64,000 nt of DNA, taken from positions 4,512,034 to 4,576,033 of the forward strand of contig CM063256.1 in the NCBI GenBank assembly GCA_032158295.1. The letters are read 5' to 3'. Each line of letters opens with the position of its first letter. Position 1 is the first letter of the stretch. Source of the stretch: Pycnopodia helianthoides. Lineage: Eukaryota; Echinodermata; Asteroidea; Forcipulatida; Asteriidae. The notes beneath the pieces are model-generated. The model searched no databases. It was not told the DNA's origin and was given only the letters and a program-made list of their open reading frames with translations. This document shows, piece after piece, positions 1 through 13,200 of this stretch. Made by a program: the position numbers and the translations under genes.

Positions 1-208
1 CAGAAGAACCGACCAGCTAAAATCTACACTCTACCCAAAAATCTGTTTTGTCTCCCTCTATTGTTAAAACTTTCCCGCTTTTTTCCAATCAGCTGCTGTT
101 CAGTTATGGAACAATAAAACAGAAGTTGTCAAACAGGCCAAAACATCAGAACAGTTCAAAACCTGGGTTAAAACATATCTGTTCAACTTGTATGAACGTA
201 TCATGTAA
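1..208 (+). mobile_element. 3' end of a non-LTR retrotransposon (LINE), cut by the window edge
   Basis: The frame ending at the TAA of 206-208 reads QLWNNKTEVV, then EQFKTWVKTYLF. The pattern LWN...F(K)xxLKTxLF is the usual C-terminus of CR1/L2-type LINE reverse transcriptases. A short ATT-rich tail follows near 578-602. Upstream sequence lies off the window. The fragment sits in an intron of the ferlin gene or downstream of it. The family is assigned from the motif only. Confidence 0.6.
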
Positions 209-278
209 TCAGTGATGAGATTTGATGATTTGAAAATTTCTTTAAAAATTGACTTGTGCCCTGATATTCCTTAATTCT

Positions 279-487
279 AGACCCAGAACCTCCCAGATGA
301 TACAATTCGGGAGGTTTACAGACTCTGTGCATCACCAGGAATACACATCTACAGGTTTGGACACAATGTGGACTCTTTGCATTTCCGTTAGGGGTTGTGT
401 TACCTCTTTTAAGAAAATTTGAAGGCTCACTGAGATTTTGAGAAAATCCTGAAATCGGGACAAATCCTGAGAAATCACACGCCTGTA
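279..487. repeat. Dispersed repeat, copy 1 (pair with 754-953)
   Basis: It shares an ordered series of blocks with 754-953: GAACCTCCCAGATG, GGTTTACAGACTCT, GCATCACCAG, GAAAATTTGAAGGCTCA and AAATCACACGCCTGT. The blocks have diverged by point changes and small indels. The two copies are direct repeats about 475 bp apart, so this is a dispersed or local duplication of unknown family. Confidence 0.75.
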
Positions 488-753
488 TAATTTGTATAGG
501 GCCTAACTGTGAAATCATGACAGGGCATAGCGACCTCACGGCAATATGAGCTAGATAAGTAATGTAATGTATGGTTTTATTATTATTATATTATTATTAC
601 TATCAAAGTGCTTCACAATAAATGAGATGGGGGGTGGGGTCTTGAAGGAAACCTTTTTGAGTCCTGTTGTGTGTTATTACAAACGCTTGTGACAGGATAA
701 GATTTGACAAGTCTGAAAATTCCTGAAAAGTGGCTTGCTGGCCCCCTTGCTAT

Positions 754-953
754 AGACCAGGAACCTCCCAGATGTTACAGTTTAAGGGGTTTACAGACTC
801 TATGCATCACCAGAAATACAAAGCTACAAGTTTGAACACAATGTGAACTATCTCTTTCTCCCTTTGGCGACTCCTTTATTCAAGAAAATTTGAAGGCTCA
901 AGGATGTTTTGAGAAAATCTAACAAAAAGTCCGCGAAATCACACGCCTGTTGT
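754..953. repeat. Dispersed repeat, copy 2 (pair with 279-487)
   Basis: Same ordered blocks as the copy at 279-487, in the same orientation. It lies about 115 bp 3' (in gene sense) of ferlin exon 7, inside the following intron. No coding potential is evident. Confidence 0.75.
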
Positions 954-1068
954 GATTATACGTGATTGTCCTCAATGTCCTAGAAAACTAACTTTAAATC
1001 ATGTGTTTAGCCTAACACTGATAAGCTACTTGAAACCCCAAACCCCTGTTTCTTCTGACTGTACATAC

Positions 1069-1223
1069 CTGGTAGTCCTGTGACTTGAAGGAGGCCTCCA
1101 GTCCCATCATTGGTCGTATTTTCTTAGCGGGAGCTATGTCCCCATCCTCATCTAGCAGTTCATCGTCGCTCTTTGCTGATCCTAATGAAATGACATCGTC
1201 GTCCGACCTCGCACCGAGCATCC
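1069..1223 (-). CDS. Ferlin exon 7
   Basis: Acceptor ACATCCTCAG and donor CAG|GTATGT. It encodes 51 residues starting MLGARSDDDVISLGSAKSDD and ending SFKSQDYQ. The acidic SDDDVISLGS run matches otoferlin DPDSVSLAS, and the DYQ end matches the residues just before C2B. The next exon is not found between 1 and 1068, so it lies off the left edge. Confidence 0.8.
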
Positions 1224-4200
1224 CTGAGGATGTCAACAGAATAGTCACAATAAATGTTGACAGCACAACAAGACTAACATGTGTTTCATCCATCAGGGTG
1301 GTCGATCCCGGGAGATCGTTTGACCAGGGCATGCAACTCATCTACCAGGTGATGGGCAGTCACAAATCCAGTGTGCCATCATAAAAAGGTGATGGATGAT
1401 TGATGATTATTATTTTTAGCTAAGCACATATAACAATTTTGCTTACCAGACAAGGGTTACAAACGAAATGCTATTTCATGTGTACCTTCTATAAAAATTG
1501 TTCCCGACATACATGTACTTCTTATACAGCGTTCAACCCCTAACGGTGGTGCGCTGACCAAAAGCCAGTTAAAATACCAGAGGACCAGTCAAAATTCTTA
1601 AAAAGCATACTTATTTCATAGGAAACATGGACTAGTGAAAAAGCTGGAGGACAAATGAAAAGGCTGGTGGATTAGTGAAATAACTGGTCCAGGCCTGGAA
1701 TTTTATCTTTGAGTTGGCAAGGCCATTTTCATTTTGCAAAGGGCACTTCCATTGGAAAGTATGAAAGTCTATGGGAAAACTTTTGAAGGGGCACCAAGGC
1801 CAGGACCAGGGTAACAGAGGCCGTGGCCTCTGTGTCATTCCAGGCCTGCTGGTCCTGCTGGCTAGTCACTGCAAAAGTTAAGGGCAAACCCTGACGCAGA
1901 AATTGTTAACTCTCCGCTTACTCAGCCCTGTGTAATTTTTACCTCCGTCCTGAAAGTCCATTCCAAACTGTTGATTTTCAATCCCCAGATTCATTCCTGC
2001 CTTCTTTTTCTTCTTGCCTTTGCGAAATTTCATCACGCCACTAATAAGGCTCTTGTTGCTGCGTAGAAAGAAAAACATCATCATGAACATTGCAAAAACA
2101 TTACCCCCTGTTTCAGGCCTGGAATTTCATCTATGAGAGGGCAAGGCCATTTTCATTATGCAAAGGGCACTTCCATTGGATAATCTTAAAGTCCATGGGA
2201 AACTTTTTAAGGGGCACCAAGGCCATGACCTGGGGCATCAGAGGCCGTGGCCTCCGTGTAATTCCAGGCCTGCTGTTCAAAGTTGCAGTGACACTGTACT
2301 GATGGCCACTGAAATACTATCCCCTCAAACTGCATTGAATAATAAGTAACAACTACAAGTCAAACATACATTGAATCTCTGCTCAGAAAATCAATTTGTT
2401 AAGGGATTTATTTCTTCTGTACAGCAGTATGAGATTCGGCCCAGGTACAAAGTGTAGTGATGTTGATATTCTTATCATCTACAAGAGCATTTTTTGTTTG
2501 GGAAGGTGTTCGGGCGCCAGTTTGTTGACTAGCCGACTACTGCCAACCACAAATGCATGGAACTGAAAGAAACCCACTATAATACTCAACAATGTCACAG
2601 CAACAAACATTCTTGTGAATTACAGTGCTTCAATTCAAGGGAAAAAAGCTGCAAATGACTGAATTTTAGTCGTTGCTCAACCTGATTCAATGCTTCATTT
2701 GCAGACTGAGGCTTCAAATACCAACTGAGAATAATAATTGGGGCAGTCTACCACCTAGCTATTTTTTGTGCTTAAGCCCTTGGGTACAAAGTGTAGTGAT
2801 GTTAACATTTTGATCATCTGCACCAACCTTTTGATCGTGTTGAGGCTTGTCTGTGAGCCATACTGTTGACTCCCATGGTGCTCAATATCATCATCATCAA
2901 ACAAGAGATCTTGCTGGGAGCGACTTCGACGCTGGCTGAAATTCTCTTGCATCCAATCACCAGCTGTGCCATCAGGGCCTGGTAGTGGATCTCAAAGGTA
3001 ATGATGATCTGGGTAGGAATTAGGTACACGATTTGTAACTACGATCTGCATACACTTGAGTAACATACAAAAAATGTGCATGTATAAAACCACAAAACAA
3101 GAAACTGGTTTGTAGATAACAACCATGCACATGTAACAAGTATCTCAGCCTGGGAGAAATACAGTCAAAATGAGAGTAAAGGTAAGCTAGCTAACTCCGT
3201 TTGTCTTTTAGAGAAAGCTGGCCTGCTGTTATTTGTTTTTTATTGGATTTTTCAGAGTTTACCCAAAGACTTGTGCAAACATGAAAACCAATAATGGCTG
3301 TAGATGCTTCAAAGCGCTGTATGGAGGAGAACATTCCAGAGCCATATAGTGACAGTTTTATCAGAATTTAAGAGCTCAAAAGGAAATCTTGTAACAACAC
3401 CATCATGTAGGTTTCAGGGTAACAACCGTGTTATTAAATTCTAGTCTGGGAATAGTGTTGTTTCCGTGAAGAACCAGGGTTGAGATGTACTGAAGTAGAG
3501 TCTAGACATTTCGCACAGTGTGCTCTGCTCATCTTCAGGTGCTACACTCCCGGTGCTACACTGTCTTTCCCTAAGATGAGCACAGTGTACTGCTGGAAAT
3601 GGCAGAACTCTACTATCTCTCAATCCCCTGTTCTTCTCAGAACCCACACTATTCCAGGGTTCTCCCTTTTAAACTGTGAGGCATTCTGGACTCAAATTTG
3701 GAAGTTTGACCTAAGCACACTGAATTGACATGAAATCCTTGGAATGTTTTTTACTTGATGTTTATCGTTGGTTTTAAAAGCCCTACAATGCAATTTGGGG
3801 CATTCTAAATGGTTTTATCTTTATAATTTTGGTGAACTTTATCCGAAGTCAAAAAAGTGACTATAAATGAAAATGAAACTCAATTCTTACTTCCTACACC
3901 AAGCAAAGCTTCAAAATCTTACATTTACACCACAATGCTTTTTGTGTAATGCTTCAGAAAGTTACTTTGATCCATCTAGTCACTATTTCAAAAAGATGAC
4001 AGAAATTCAAGCTGAGAGAAATCTGAAGGTGATTAATGACCGATACATTTTTTATATATTTTTTTAAATGAGATACATATCACCAACTTTTTGTGTTGTA
4101 ACTCACAAGGCCAGATGACCACTTCAAGGTGAGTGCTACATTTAACTGATTTGGGCTGTCGAACCAAATCAACTGTCACCAGGGGCACGTTGACACCTAC

Positions 4201-7200
4201 TCCTGGGGCTGAAACAGGGTTACCCCCTTCACAGTCCAAAAGGATGTACATGTGTAGGCATGGGTATCATCTACAAGGAGCCTGGTAGGTAGAGCAGAAT
4301 GCACTACCTTCCCAACTTCTTACAAGCAATTATGGTTAAGTGCCTTGCTAAAGGGCACAAGTGTCATGACTGGGATTCGAACCCACGCTCTGCCATGTCT
4401 GCTGCTGACAACACCGGAGCCTGGGTCCGACGACCTAGACTGCTTGGCCATGCCACGCCACATAACATTAACTGAGCTTTCGAATAATTATACTTTAATT
4501 TTGCAATAAGGTTCTGCCAATGAACTACACATTTCCTTAGACAGTTGCATTGTAAGACTGGATTGTTACCTACCCCTGTCTCAGTGTTGTTGGCATCTAG
4601 AAGCGGCTCTGAAATGTTGATATGAGGCTCTGTAGCCAGTTTCTGAAGAATCATCTTAAAGCTCCCAAACAACCTGCAAAGAAGAAAACAATAATTGTAA
4701 ACCATGATGTGCAGACTCTGCTTGTAATAAACCTTGTTGTAGCTTCATAAAATGGAAACGATTTAACGCTGACATAACATGCACATGTGCCATGCACAAC
4801 TATCAGCAAATGAAAGGTCTTTCTAAAACCTCAGTAAGGGGCTGTTTGACATCCCGGCGTCATGCACAGGGTCTATTACATGAATTCATCATTAGGGGAA
4901 ACAAAGAAGAAAAATACCTTGTACGGCAGGTTTCGCTCAAAGGCAACTGAAATGTTATGCATGTTTCGATGTGGTGTGTCGAAATGGTAGCCTATCGTTA
5001 AGAGTTTTAACAATGTTTGGGGTTCAAATTTTGTCCATGGAATGTGGTACTTGTCCCGTGAAACACTCAGACTTCTCTCCAGCACTACAATAAAGCTGGC
5101 ACCATGACTAGATGTATGCAGTGTAGATGGTTAAAATAAACCTGTAAAATCAACAGCCCCCCCACCCCACCCCGACTGAGCAAGGTCAGCAATAGTTGAA
5201 ATTTGGACTTACTTGTTGGTGAGGATCTTGTTGAAGTTGTATACACCAACCTCAATGACCTCATGTGGCTCAATTGCACTGCCAATTTGCCATTCAAAGC
5301 TCTGCAGGGAAATAAAGCCACAGACAAACATGCATCAGTTATGGTCAACTTCTCTCTCTAACCTTTAAAGGTAGGGTTATATTTGTTTTTGTCAACGTAA
5401 TGCTTTATTCATAGACAAAATTATACAGAAAGATACAATAAAAAGCTGAATACCATGAACACAGTGTCTACTTGCTGAGAAAGAACAAACTGTCACAGTG
5501 TTTTCACAAGAATTCATCCTCATTTAGCAAGGTGACAGCAGGCACCAACTGCATCTCTGGCGAACAGATATCCCTCAGAAATCTGAGAAACCATTCATGC
5601 ATGAATTCTCAGATCAAAATATTTGGGGGTGAAAAATTACCCAAACCATATTACTTCGAAGTGAATCCTTTCTCTTAGTTTATCAATACTTGTAGTGCCT
5701 CTCATTAAGTAAGTTTTTATGGAAAAACTGTTTAAAATTGAAACTTTCCTTTAATCTACATGTATGAAGTTGGAACCTTAAATTCATAATTCAAACCTAT
5801 CAATAAAAAACAATTTTGTAAGTTTAACTGTTAGTGGATTACAAAATAAATTCACATCTACACATTTTGAAGGAGATCATTTATTTGTATTTTCCTGGTA
5901 ACCTAAAGGTTAAAAAACCTGCCCCCGAATGCAGATGGTTATGGGTTCAAACCCTTTCCCTAGTATCCTTGAATTTTTCCCCAAACTGCTCACATTTCTG
6001 TAAACTTTTTAATGCCAGAAAGACATGATTAAACATCTAATTTTCTTTATCACATGTTTTAACTATGGCTCAATCAACAGGCAAAAGCACTGCATGTGTT
6101 CGGGCATGATCGTGTAAAAGTTTAACCAAAAGTATTATGACATGAAAAAATACACCCAAAACTATTGTGCATAACTTTCTACAAAATATATCATTCTTAT
6201 TATACTAGGCCTATCATGTGGTTTTTGAGGCATTGCATTTTGGTTTTCGGTAACACCATACTTTGCTGTGTAGATTATGTTCTTTGAGAGAACTTTCTTG
6301 TCATTTATTCTACTGCCGTTGAGTAGATTTTCAGAATTTGGGAGACTTCTCCAAAAAGAACTGTCCTGCTTATTAACTACTACCTGGGCAGAAGGTACAT
6401 CTAGGAAATTGGCCGGGAGTACTACTTTTGCTTAGTGGATCGAGGGGACTTCTCGTTACTATCTTCACTGCCACGGAGTGAGTTCTTGTTTTGTCTCAAC
6501 GTTTCGACTAGCCTGCTCTAGTCATCACCATTATACTAGATACACAAAAATGTACAATGCAGTACCATGGAGGTATTCTTGTCCTTCCTCCATGGTAGTA
6601 CCATGTCACCACACAAATAAATTTGCTAGTAAATTAGCAGGAAAACTGACTGTTCCCTTTGGTCTGCCTTGGATGAATAGCCACTAACACAATACACATA
6701 ACACAGTGTTCAGCTACAGTGACTGTACAACAATCCCCAGGACCTCTCTGTTAATGTTCAGCACATACAATGTAAAGGTAAAAGTGCCCACATTAACACA
6801 GCTAGGCTAAGGCTTTATTAACCACTGAATCTTGAGAGTCTGCAATGCAAAATCTGTCCAGTCAAGTCATGAATAGGGACACTCAAGGCCTGACTGCAGA
6901 CACAGTGGAAGGGAATGCTGATCGGGAATACTTGGACATTAATTGTCTACATGGCGGGTCAGCGACTTTGGAAGGGGGCTCAGAGGAAACATAATCTACA
7001 CAGCAAAGTAGATACAGTATACATCTCTTTTTCCCTCTAGAACAGAACTACCGAGTTCCACAAGTTGGTTTGACAATCGTAGTGTGGAGGAAGGAAAAGT
7101 TTTGGTAAAAACTTGAGGATAGCATTGAATTTTCCTTTTTTTTAAGAAGATGTATTTTATGCCTTTAATATTTATTTTGAAAAAAGTGGTTCAATAATGG

Positions 7201-10200
7201 TGTTTTGGCAGAGGCATTCTTCCAGTCCTACACATTCCAGAGTTCAGTGTTTTGTTTATGTTTACTACTTTAATAAATGCCTTGCATGCAACTTTGTATT
7301 CATGCATCATTCAAAGCTGAACAATTTTGAAGCGAAACTGATGTTTTGTTTTCTGTAAGTTTTGAGAGAACTTGAAGTAGACCCTTCCCTTGAAATAGTA
7401 AATTGAAAAGAGCACGTGCGCACTCTCCCGACTGGTTGGCAAAATGATTGAAAATTGCACCTTTTTGTATGGGACTGATGGTGGCGTGATGCATACGCAA
7501 TTGTGCATCTGCCTATAGTGCACATCTCTTTGGTGTTTGCCAACCAACAGTGTTTGTACGCATGCGCGAATGTAATTAGCATATTTCATGGAAAGGTGAA
7601 TTAAATGCCAACAATCAAGTCCATCTGCACCCCAAGCAGCCCATTAATCCTCTTAGTTTACTAAAAAGGTCCACAGGTTTGACTGTCATTGTCAAATGAT
7701 TTGGCAACACATTTATGTTTCACTGTTCTGATGGATATACAATGTACAGCCCAGGGAAGATTTCCTAATCAAACTGGCTAAGGAGTTAAAGACGATATGA
7801 CCACTGGTCATGTAACACCTCCCGAAACCCACACAGAATTGAAGAATGTGATTTTAAACTTGACTTACTTCATCCCAAAGTACCTCTCCGCCATGGTTCT
7901 CGATACAAGCTGTGGACTGACTCACACCTGGATAAAAAACAAAACATCATACAGTCAGTGAAAACAATTCTCACAAAACAGGGCTTCGTACACTGGCTCA
8001 TCAATCCCTTAAAATAAACCTGAAGATTCAAGGTTTGTCAATAACAAAAATTCTAAGCTTGCATGAATCAATTTTGATGATGATATGAGTCTGCAAAGTA
8101 CTTTTACTGTGTCTAAAAGTATGGATTGTCATTATAAACCCCTTAGAAGTTCTATAACATCTGATCAGGACCCAATTTCATAGAGCTGCTTAGCATAAAA
8201 AGTAAGGTTAAGCCATAAATATGTACCAGTAGTTACCCAATCATGTCACATGTTTAATCTGTGACTGGTAGCCTGCTAACTTTTTGCTAAAAACAAAATT
8301 GTTAAGCAATATTTGCTGCTTAAGCAGCTCTATGAAATTTATCTTCCATTCTCTGGGCAGAGAATGGAAGAGAAAAGGATTCAAGGCTAATTCAGTTAGA
8401 TCAGACATTCTGCACTAAATTTGCATCACTATGTTAAGCTACACGTAATGTACCTCAGAAGTTGTGTGCTCACTTCAAAAGCATGAACAGTTAAACATAA
8501 AAGGATTCCAGTTTACTACAACAAGTGGATCCAAAAATCAGTGTAAAAAGATGCAACCACTTTTATAACTGAACTCAGTGCTGATACCTGTGATAACTTT
8601 TTAAAAAATAGTAGTATTTTATAATCTTATACATGTATGTATGTACCCTGTCCAGAGGCTCATAATCACCTTTGTAAATTCTGCAAATTGCATCATCAAA
8701 CTACACATGTACTACTACATGTACATACATGTTTATGTAGTAGACCTGTTAAATTTGGGCACAGAACTTACAAACAACAAACCATTCATAAAATGAGAAT
8801 TTAAAAAATAAGTATTATTTCTACAACTTATCTCCTTTAACCATGTAAGCTTGTTGTTATTGTTTTACACTCAGTTTTCTGTTTTTGATTCATGGCTTTT
8901 CTTAATTGCTCCGTATTTTACTATTTTACCTTTTTACTACTTAAATGTACAGGGCCCTTAGGGATAGCAGAATTGTGTGCTTTCAGATGCCTTGGAAAGC
9001 CTTTCTCAAATTCAAATTTTGGGGGTGAAAATAACCTCTTTCTCTAAAACTACACTTCTTCTAATGTGAAGGCAATGTGTAGGCTACAAGTCTAAATAAA
9101 ACTGCAAATAAATAAATAAAATAAATATTAAATAAAACATAGATACATTTGTACATGTGTATGCTTGAAATTTCAAGTAAATGTACTGTACTGTACACGT
9201 CTTTAAGCTGTTAAGGAGAGAATAGTGTACAACATGAACTGCTTGGTATTGAGTTTCTAATGTATTGTCAGTGTGCAAGGTTGATCATGCTAATGTTGCA
9301 GGTACATGTATTATTATTAGGACCTCCAATTGTAAACATGATACACCGTCTACATACATGATGACCACTCACACATCACACTTTATAAAGGATATAAATA
9401 CCAAGTACAGCATTTCTCATTTCTAGAGAAATCTGTGGGCATATTTGAACTTTGCTGTAAAGTGTGACCACACTTTTTTATTACTGTAAATGTTATTTTG
9501 AATTTATAGTGACGCCCGCCCCGCCCCCCCCCCCCCCCCGCCCCATCCCCCAGTACCACAGTGCTTAATATCACAAACACTACCTAAATTTTGATTGGAA
9601 TCCCGTTTTTGAATGATTAGCCTATTGTCGAGTTTAAGGTTTGAATATATGCATTTCTAATCTACACTTTTTCTAACTGTGTGTTTCTCAAGTTTAGTTA
9701 ATTTGGTTCAGTGCCAATATTGTCTATTTGCATATAAAGACTCACTTTCAACAAAAATTAAAATAAAGTTAAATCAACAAAGTAATGAAAGTTTAACCAA
9801 AGGCCATGTGACGCAGATAAAAATAATAGAATTGATGGTGCATTTTATTTTACATACATGTACTACTCATTTGCAAGAACAAAAGTGTAGACAGTAGGCC
9901 CATTATTGGTAAAAGAATTGTTTTTAAACTATACTTATACCCTAACTTCTTGAGTGATTTACGAGGATCCTTTCTCACTCTAACAAAATGGTAACTCAAC
10001 ACCAAAACTGTTGAACTGTTTTGGTGGTATGCCTGATTCTGTGTAAGGCATAATCAATTTACCAGTGTTGTCCTCAGTCCAACAAAAACAAACAAAACAT
10101 GCTGTTGGATTTTGATGGGTTAGGAGATTATTGAGGTTAATAAATAACAATACTAACTATTGATAGACCTATATAATGAGTAATCACATTGCGCAAAAAC

Positions 10201-13200
10201 TATAATGTAAAGATCCGTTTTGAAATGGGGGTGAGGAAGATCTAGTATTTTCACTTTCTGAACTCAAAATTATTACATTAATTTTAATGAAAAAACAGAA
10301 TTGCTACAACATGACACAGTGGAGCCTTTACCTTTTGCAATAATCTCCCTAAATACATTGTATTTACCCCCCGTCAAGTGCCTGGAAGACGGACGTAATG
10401 AGAAGTTACCGGAGAAAGGGCGTAAGCAAATAGTGTCCAAAATTGTGTTTCAAGACAACTGAGTGTGAAAGTTTGATCGGTTTTCTGCCATTCATTAGTC
10501 ATGATAGGAAGGTTAAATTCTGCATGAGAATGTGAAAACATCTCTTTGTGGTAATTCTTTGCAGTAAAAATGTAACAGTAATGCCACGTTTTTTTGTCAG
10601 GAGCCATTCTATTGCCTACAGCCTTCTGTTACTGGAAAAAAAGTACTTTGTGTGCCTGGAAGAAGGGCAGAGCGCCTTACCCCATTCTTCCAGGCACACA
10701 ACGGTATTGTATGTATGGTGAATGTACAAATTGGCAAGTGTAAATATAATGGAGGAATGCTGAAATAGAATATTCTGGACACTGTGTACTGAATTAACAA
10801 CAAGCTTCCCAAGGATGATTAGTCTATTATTGATTGATATTACAATTGAATTCTTCATGCTTGGTCTAATCTATTCACAATGACGTTGTACACGGACAAT
10901 GATACCAGCACTGATTAATACCATTAATGATTGACACACGTTTGTTTTATGGTCTGCGTGTATTCAGAACTGATATTGTTTTGAAAGTAAATGTACCTTG
11001 ATTTGAAGCATTCATGGAAAAATGGGTCATTTTAATTAATCTTGCCGCAAATGCAATATTGCTGCACTGTTGTCATAAAAATCATTAACTCTCTATTACC
11101 CAAGTAGCTTTTTAAAAAACAATGCATAAAATTCACATTTCTAAATAAAGGAATTTTTGTAGCTGAATTCAAAGCAAAGTACATGTACATCACTTGTTTT
11201 TGGAAGACTAAATTCATTTGAATTCTCTAGTTTTCAACAAGCACAATACAGAAGTAAACCTCAAAAATATTCACCGATTTTGGTGGGCATTTTTGTGAGT
11301 GAGGAACTTTGATGACCAATTAAGCCCAAGTTTTCACAAGTGTGTTATTTTATGTGTAAGTGAGGATACTTCTACTAGTCTTTGACAACTACAAAAAGTG
11401 TATCCTGCCTTTTAAAAAACAGACTGAATCATATTAAAGGAAGAACGCTAAGGGAGGATCTTTCGGGATCTTAGTCTTAGTCTAGTTTTTTATTCCTGCT
11501 TCATTGGTTTGTTTTTAAGTATTGGCAGATTGGTGTGTTTTTTGTGTGTGTTTGTGCAATTTACAAAAAATCATACTATTAATAGTAATACACACCGGTA
11601 GTGGATTGGGATAATATGTATAAATTGCTTATAAATTTTGTTCGGTTTCCTAAGATGTTCTTCTGACTCAATGTGGATGCCAGACATATTTTGACTTTGG
11701 AGGGTTTTAAGTCCCTTTGTGGATGGGGCTGGGGAGAATCTTTCAGGATCTAAGTCTTGTTTGGGTTTTTAAAATTGTATTTCTATCCCTGCCTCTTTGG
11801 TTTGTTTCTTAGGGTGTTTTTATGGGTGTTCTGTGCAATCTCCATTTTAATAAATAGGCTAATAATATTGTTATCGTTGGCAGGGGTCTGGTTGTACACA
11901 TCTTTCGATGACAGTTTTTATACTATTGCATACCCTTGACAGCCACTGTTCAACTTGTGTTCATTGTGAAAATGTCTAAAGATTAAAAATAAACAAATAA
12001 ATAATAAATAAAGTGAAATCTTGTTTTAAAAACCATTTGGTGTACACATTATTCCATTACATGTAGCTGTTTAAAGGGGATGACATTCCAAGCATGATTC
12101 TACAACTAGATCACCTTAGGCCTACCTGTATGACTAGTGAATTGTTTGGGGTTCTAATGTAAATAAAGGCATGTTCAATGTTGACCAACAGGATAAGCTG
12201 CAATTGATCTGACAGTCAGTCTATAGACCTTGTAATAACTTGTCTGATAAATATCACCTTGACATGATTAATGGGTCTGTGGAGTTTTAAGCAGTTTCTA
12301 ATTGACCTGGATTCACTGTGCAAACATTATGATTTAGAACAAGGCAAAGACAGGTGTGTGGTTTTTTTATGAATAAAATAAACAAGAAAATAGTTTTAGC
12401 TGTTGCAAACTGCTTATATACCAAAAGGATGCTGGTATTACTGCAAAAAATAGTTAGCCTGACATTTGACCCCACCAGAGTCTTTCTCGGAAGGCTAATA
12501 AAACAAACATAACATTCCTGAAAAAGCCCCATCATTTTACATAACCTGTAGGCCTATTGATAAAACTTATTTAAAATGTACAGTATGTATAACTAAGTGT
12601 TTAATTACCAAATATTTGTAGGGATCTCTGAAACAAAAGTTCAACATGCAGACATGAAATACCAATCTTTGTTTATGTCCATTTACCTTTGTGTGTTAGT
12701 TCTGTTACTGTATTTTGCAAAAAAAAATGTTGCTGATCTACCATGTCTACAAGGAAACCGTTCAATTCATGTCTACAATAGTTAAAAGATGGCTATTTGG
12801 GGGCAATTCTTTTAAACAACAATTTCAAAATTTTCAAAAGTTCAAAAGAGAAAACTAAATATAAAATGATATCAGGGGTCGATTTCACAAAGCACTAAGA
12901 TTCATCGTAAGATGAGTTATCAGTATTACCATAGTGATTTGTATTGTGACATCACTCTTTGCTAAGCAACTGCGATGGATTTGCAGTTACGATCAGTCTG
13001 ATCCCTTTGTGAAATCGAGCCCAGGGAACATACACTATGTCAATCTTAAACCTAAAGTATATTTTAAATGACAACAGGCCTGGAATTTCATCTTGGAGAG
13101 GGCAAGGCCATTTTCATTCTGTAAAGGGCACTTCCATTGGAAATTCTTAAAGTCTATGGGACACTTTTGAAGGGGCACTAAGGCCAAGACCAGGGGCAAC

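Noticed and set aside
1085..1384. Plus-strand serine-rich open frame
   Set aside because: It is the antisense shadow of ferlin exon 7.
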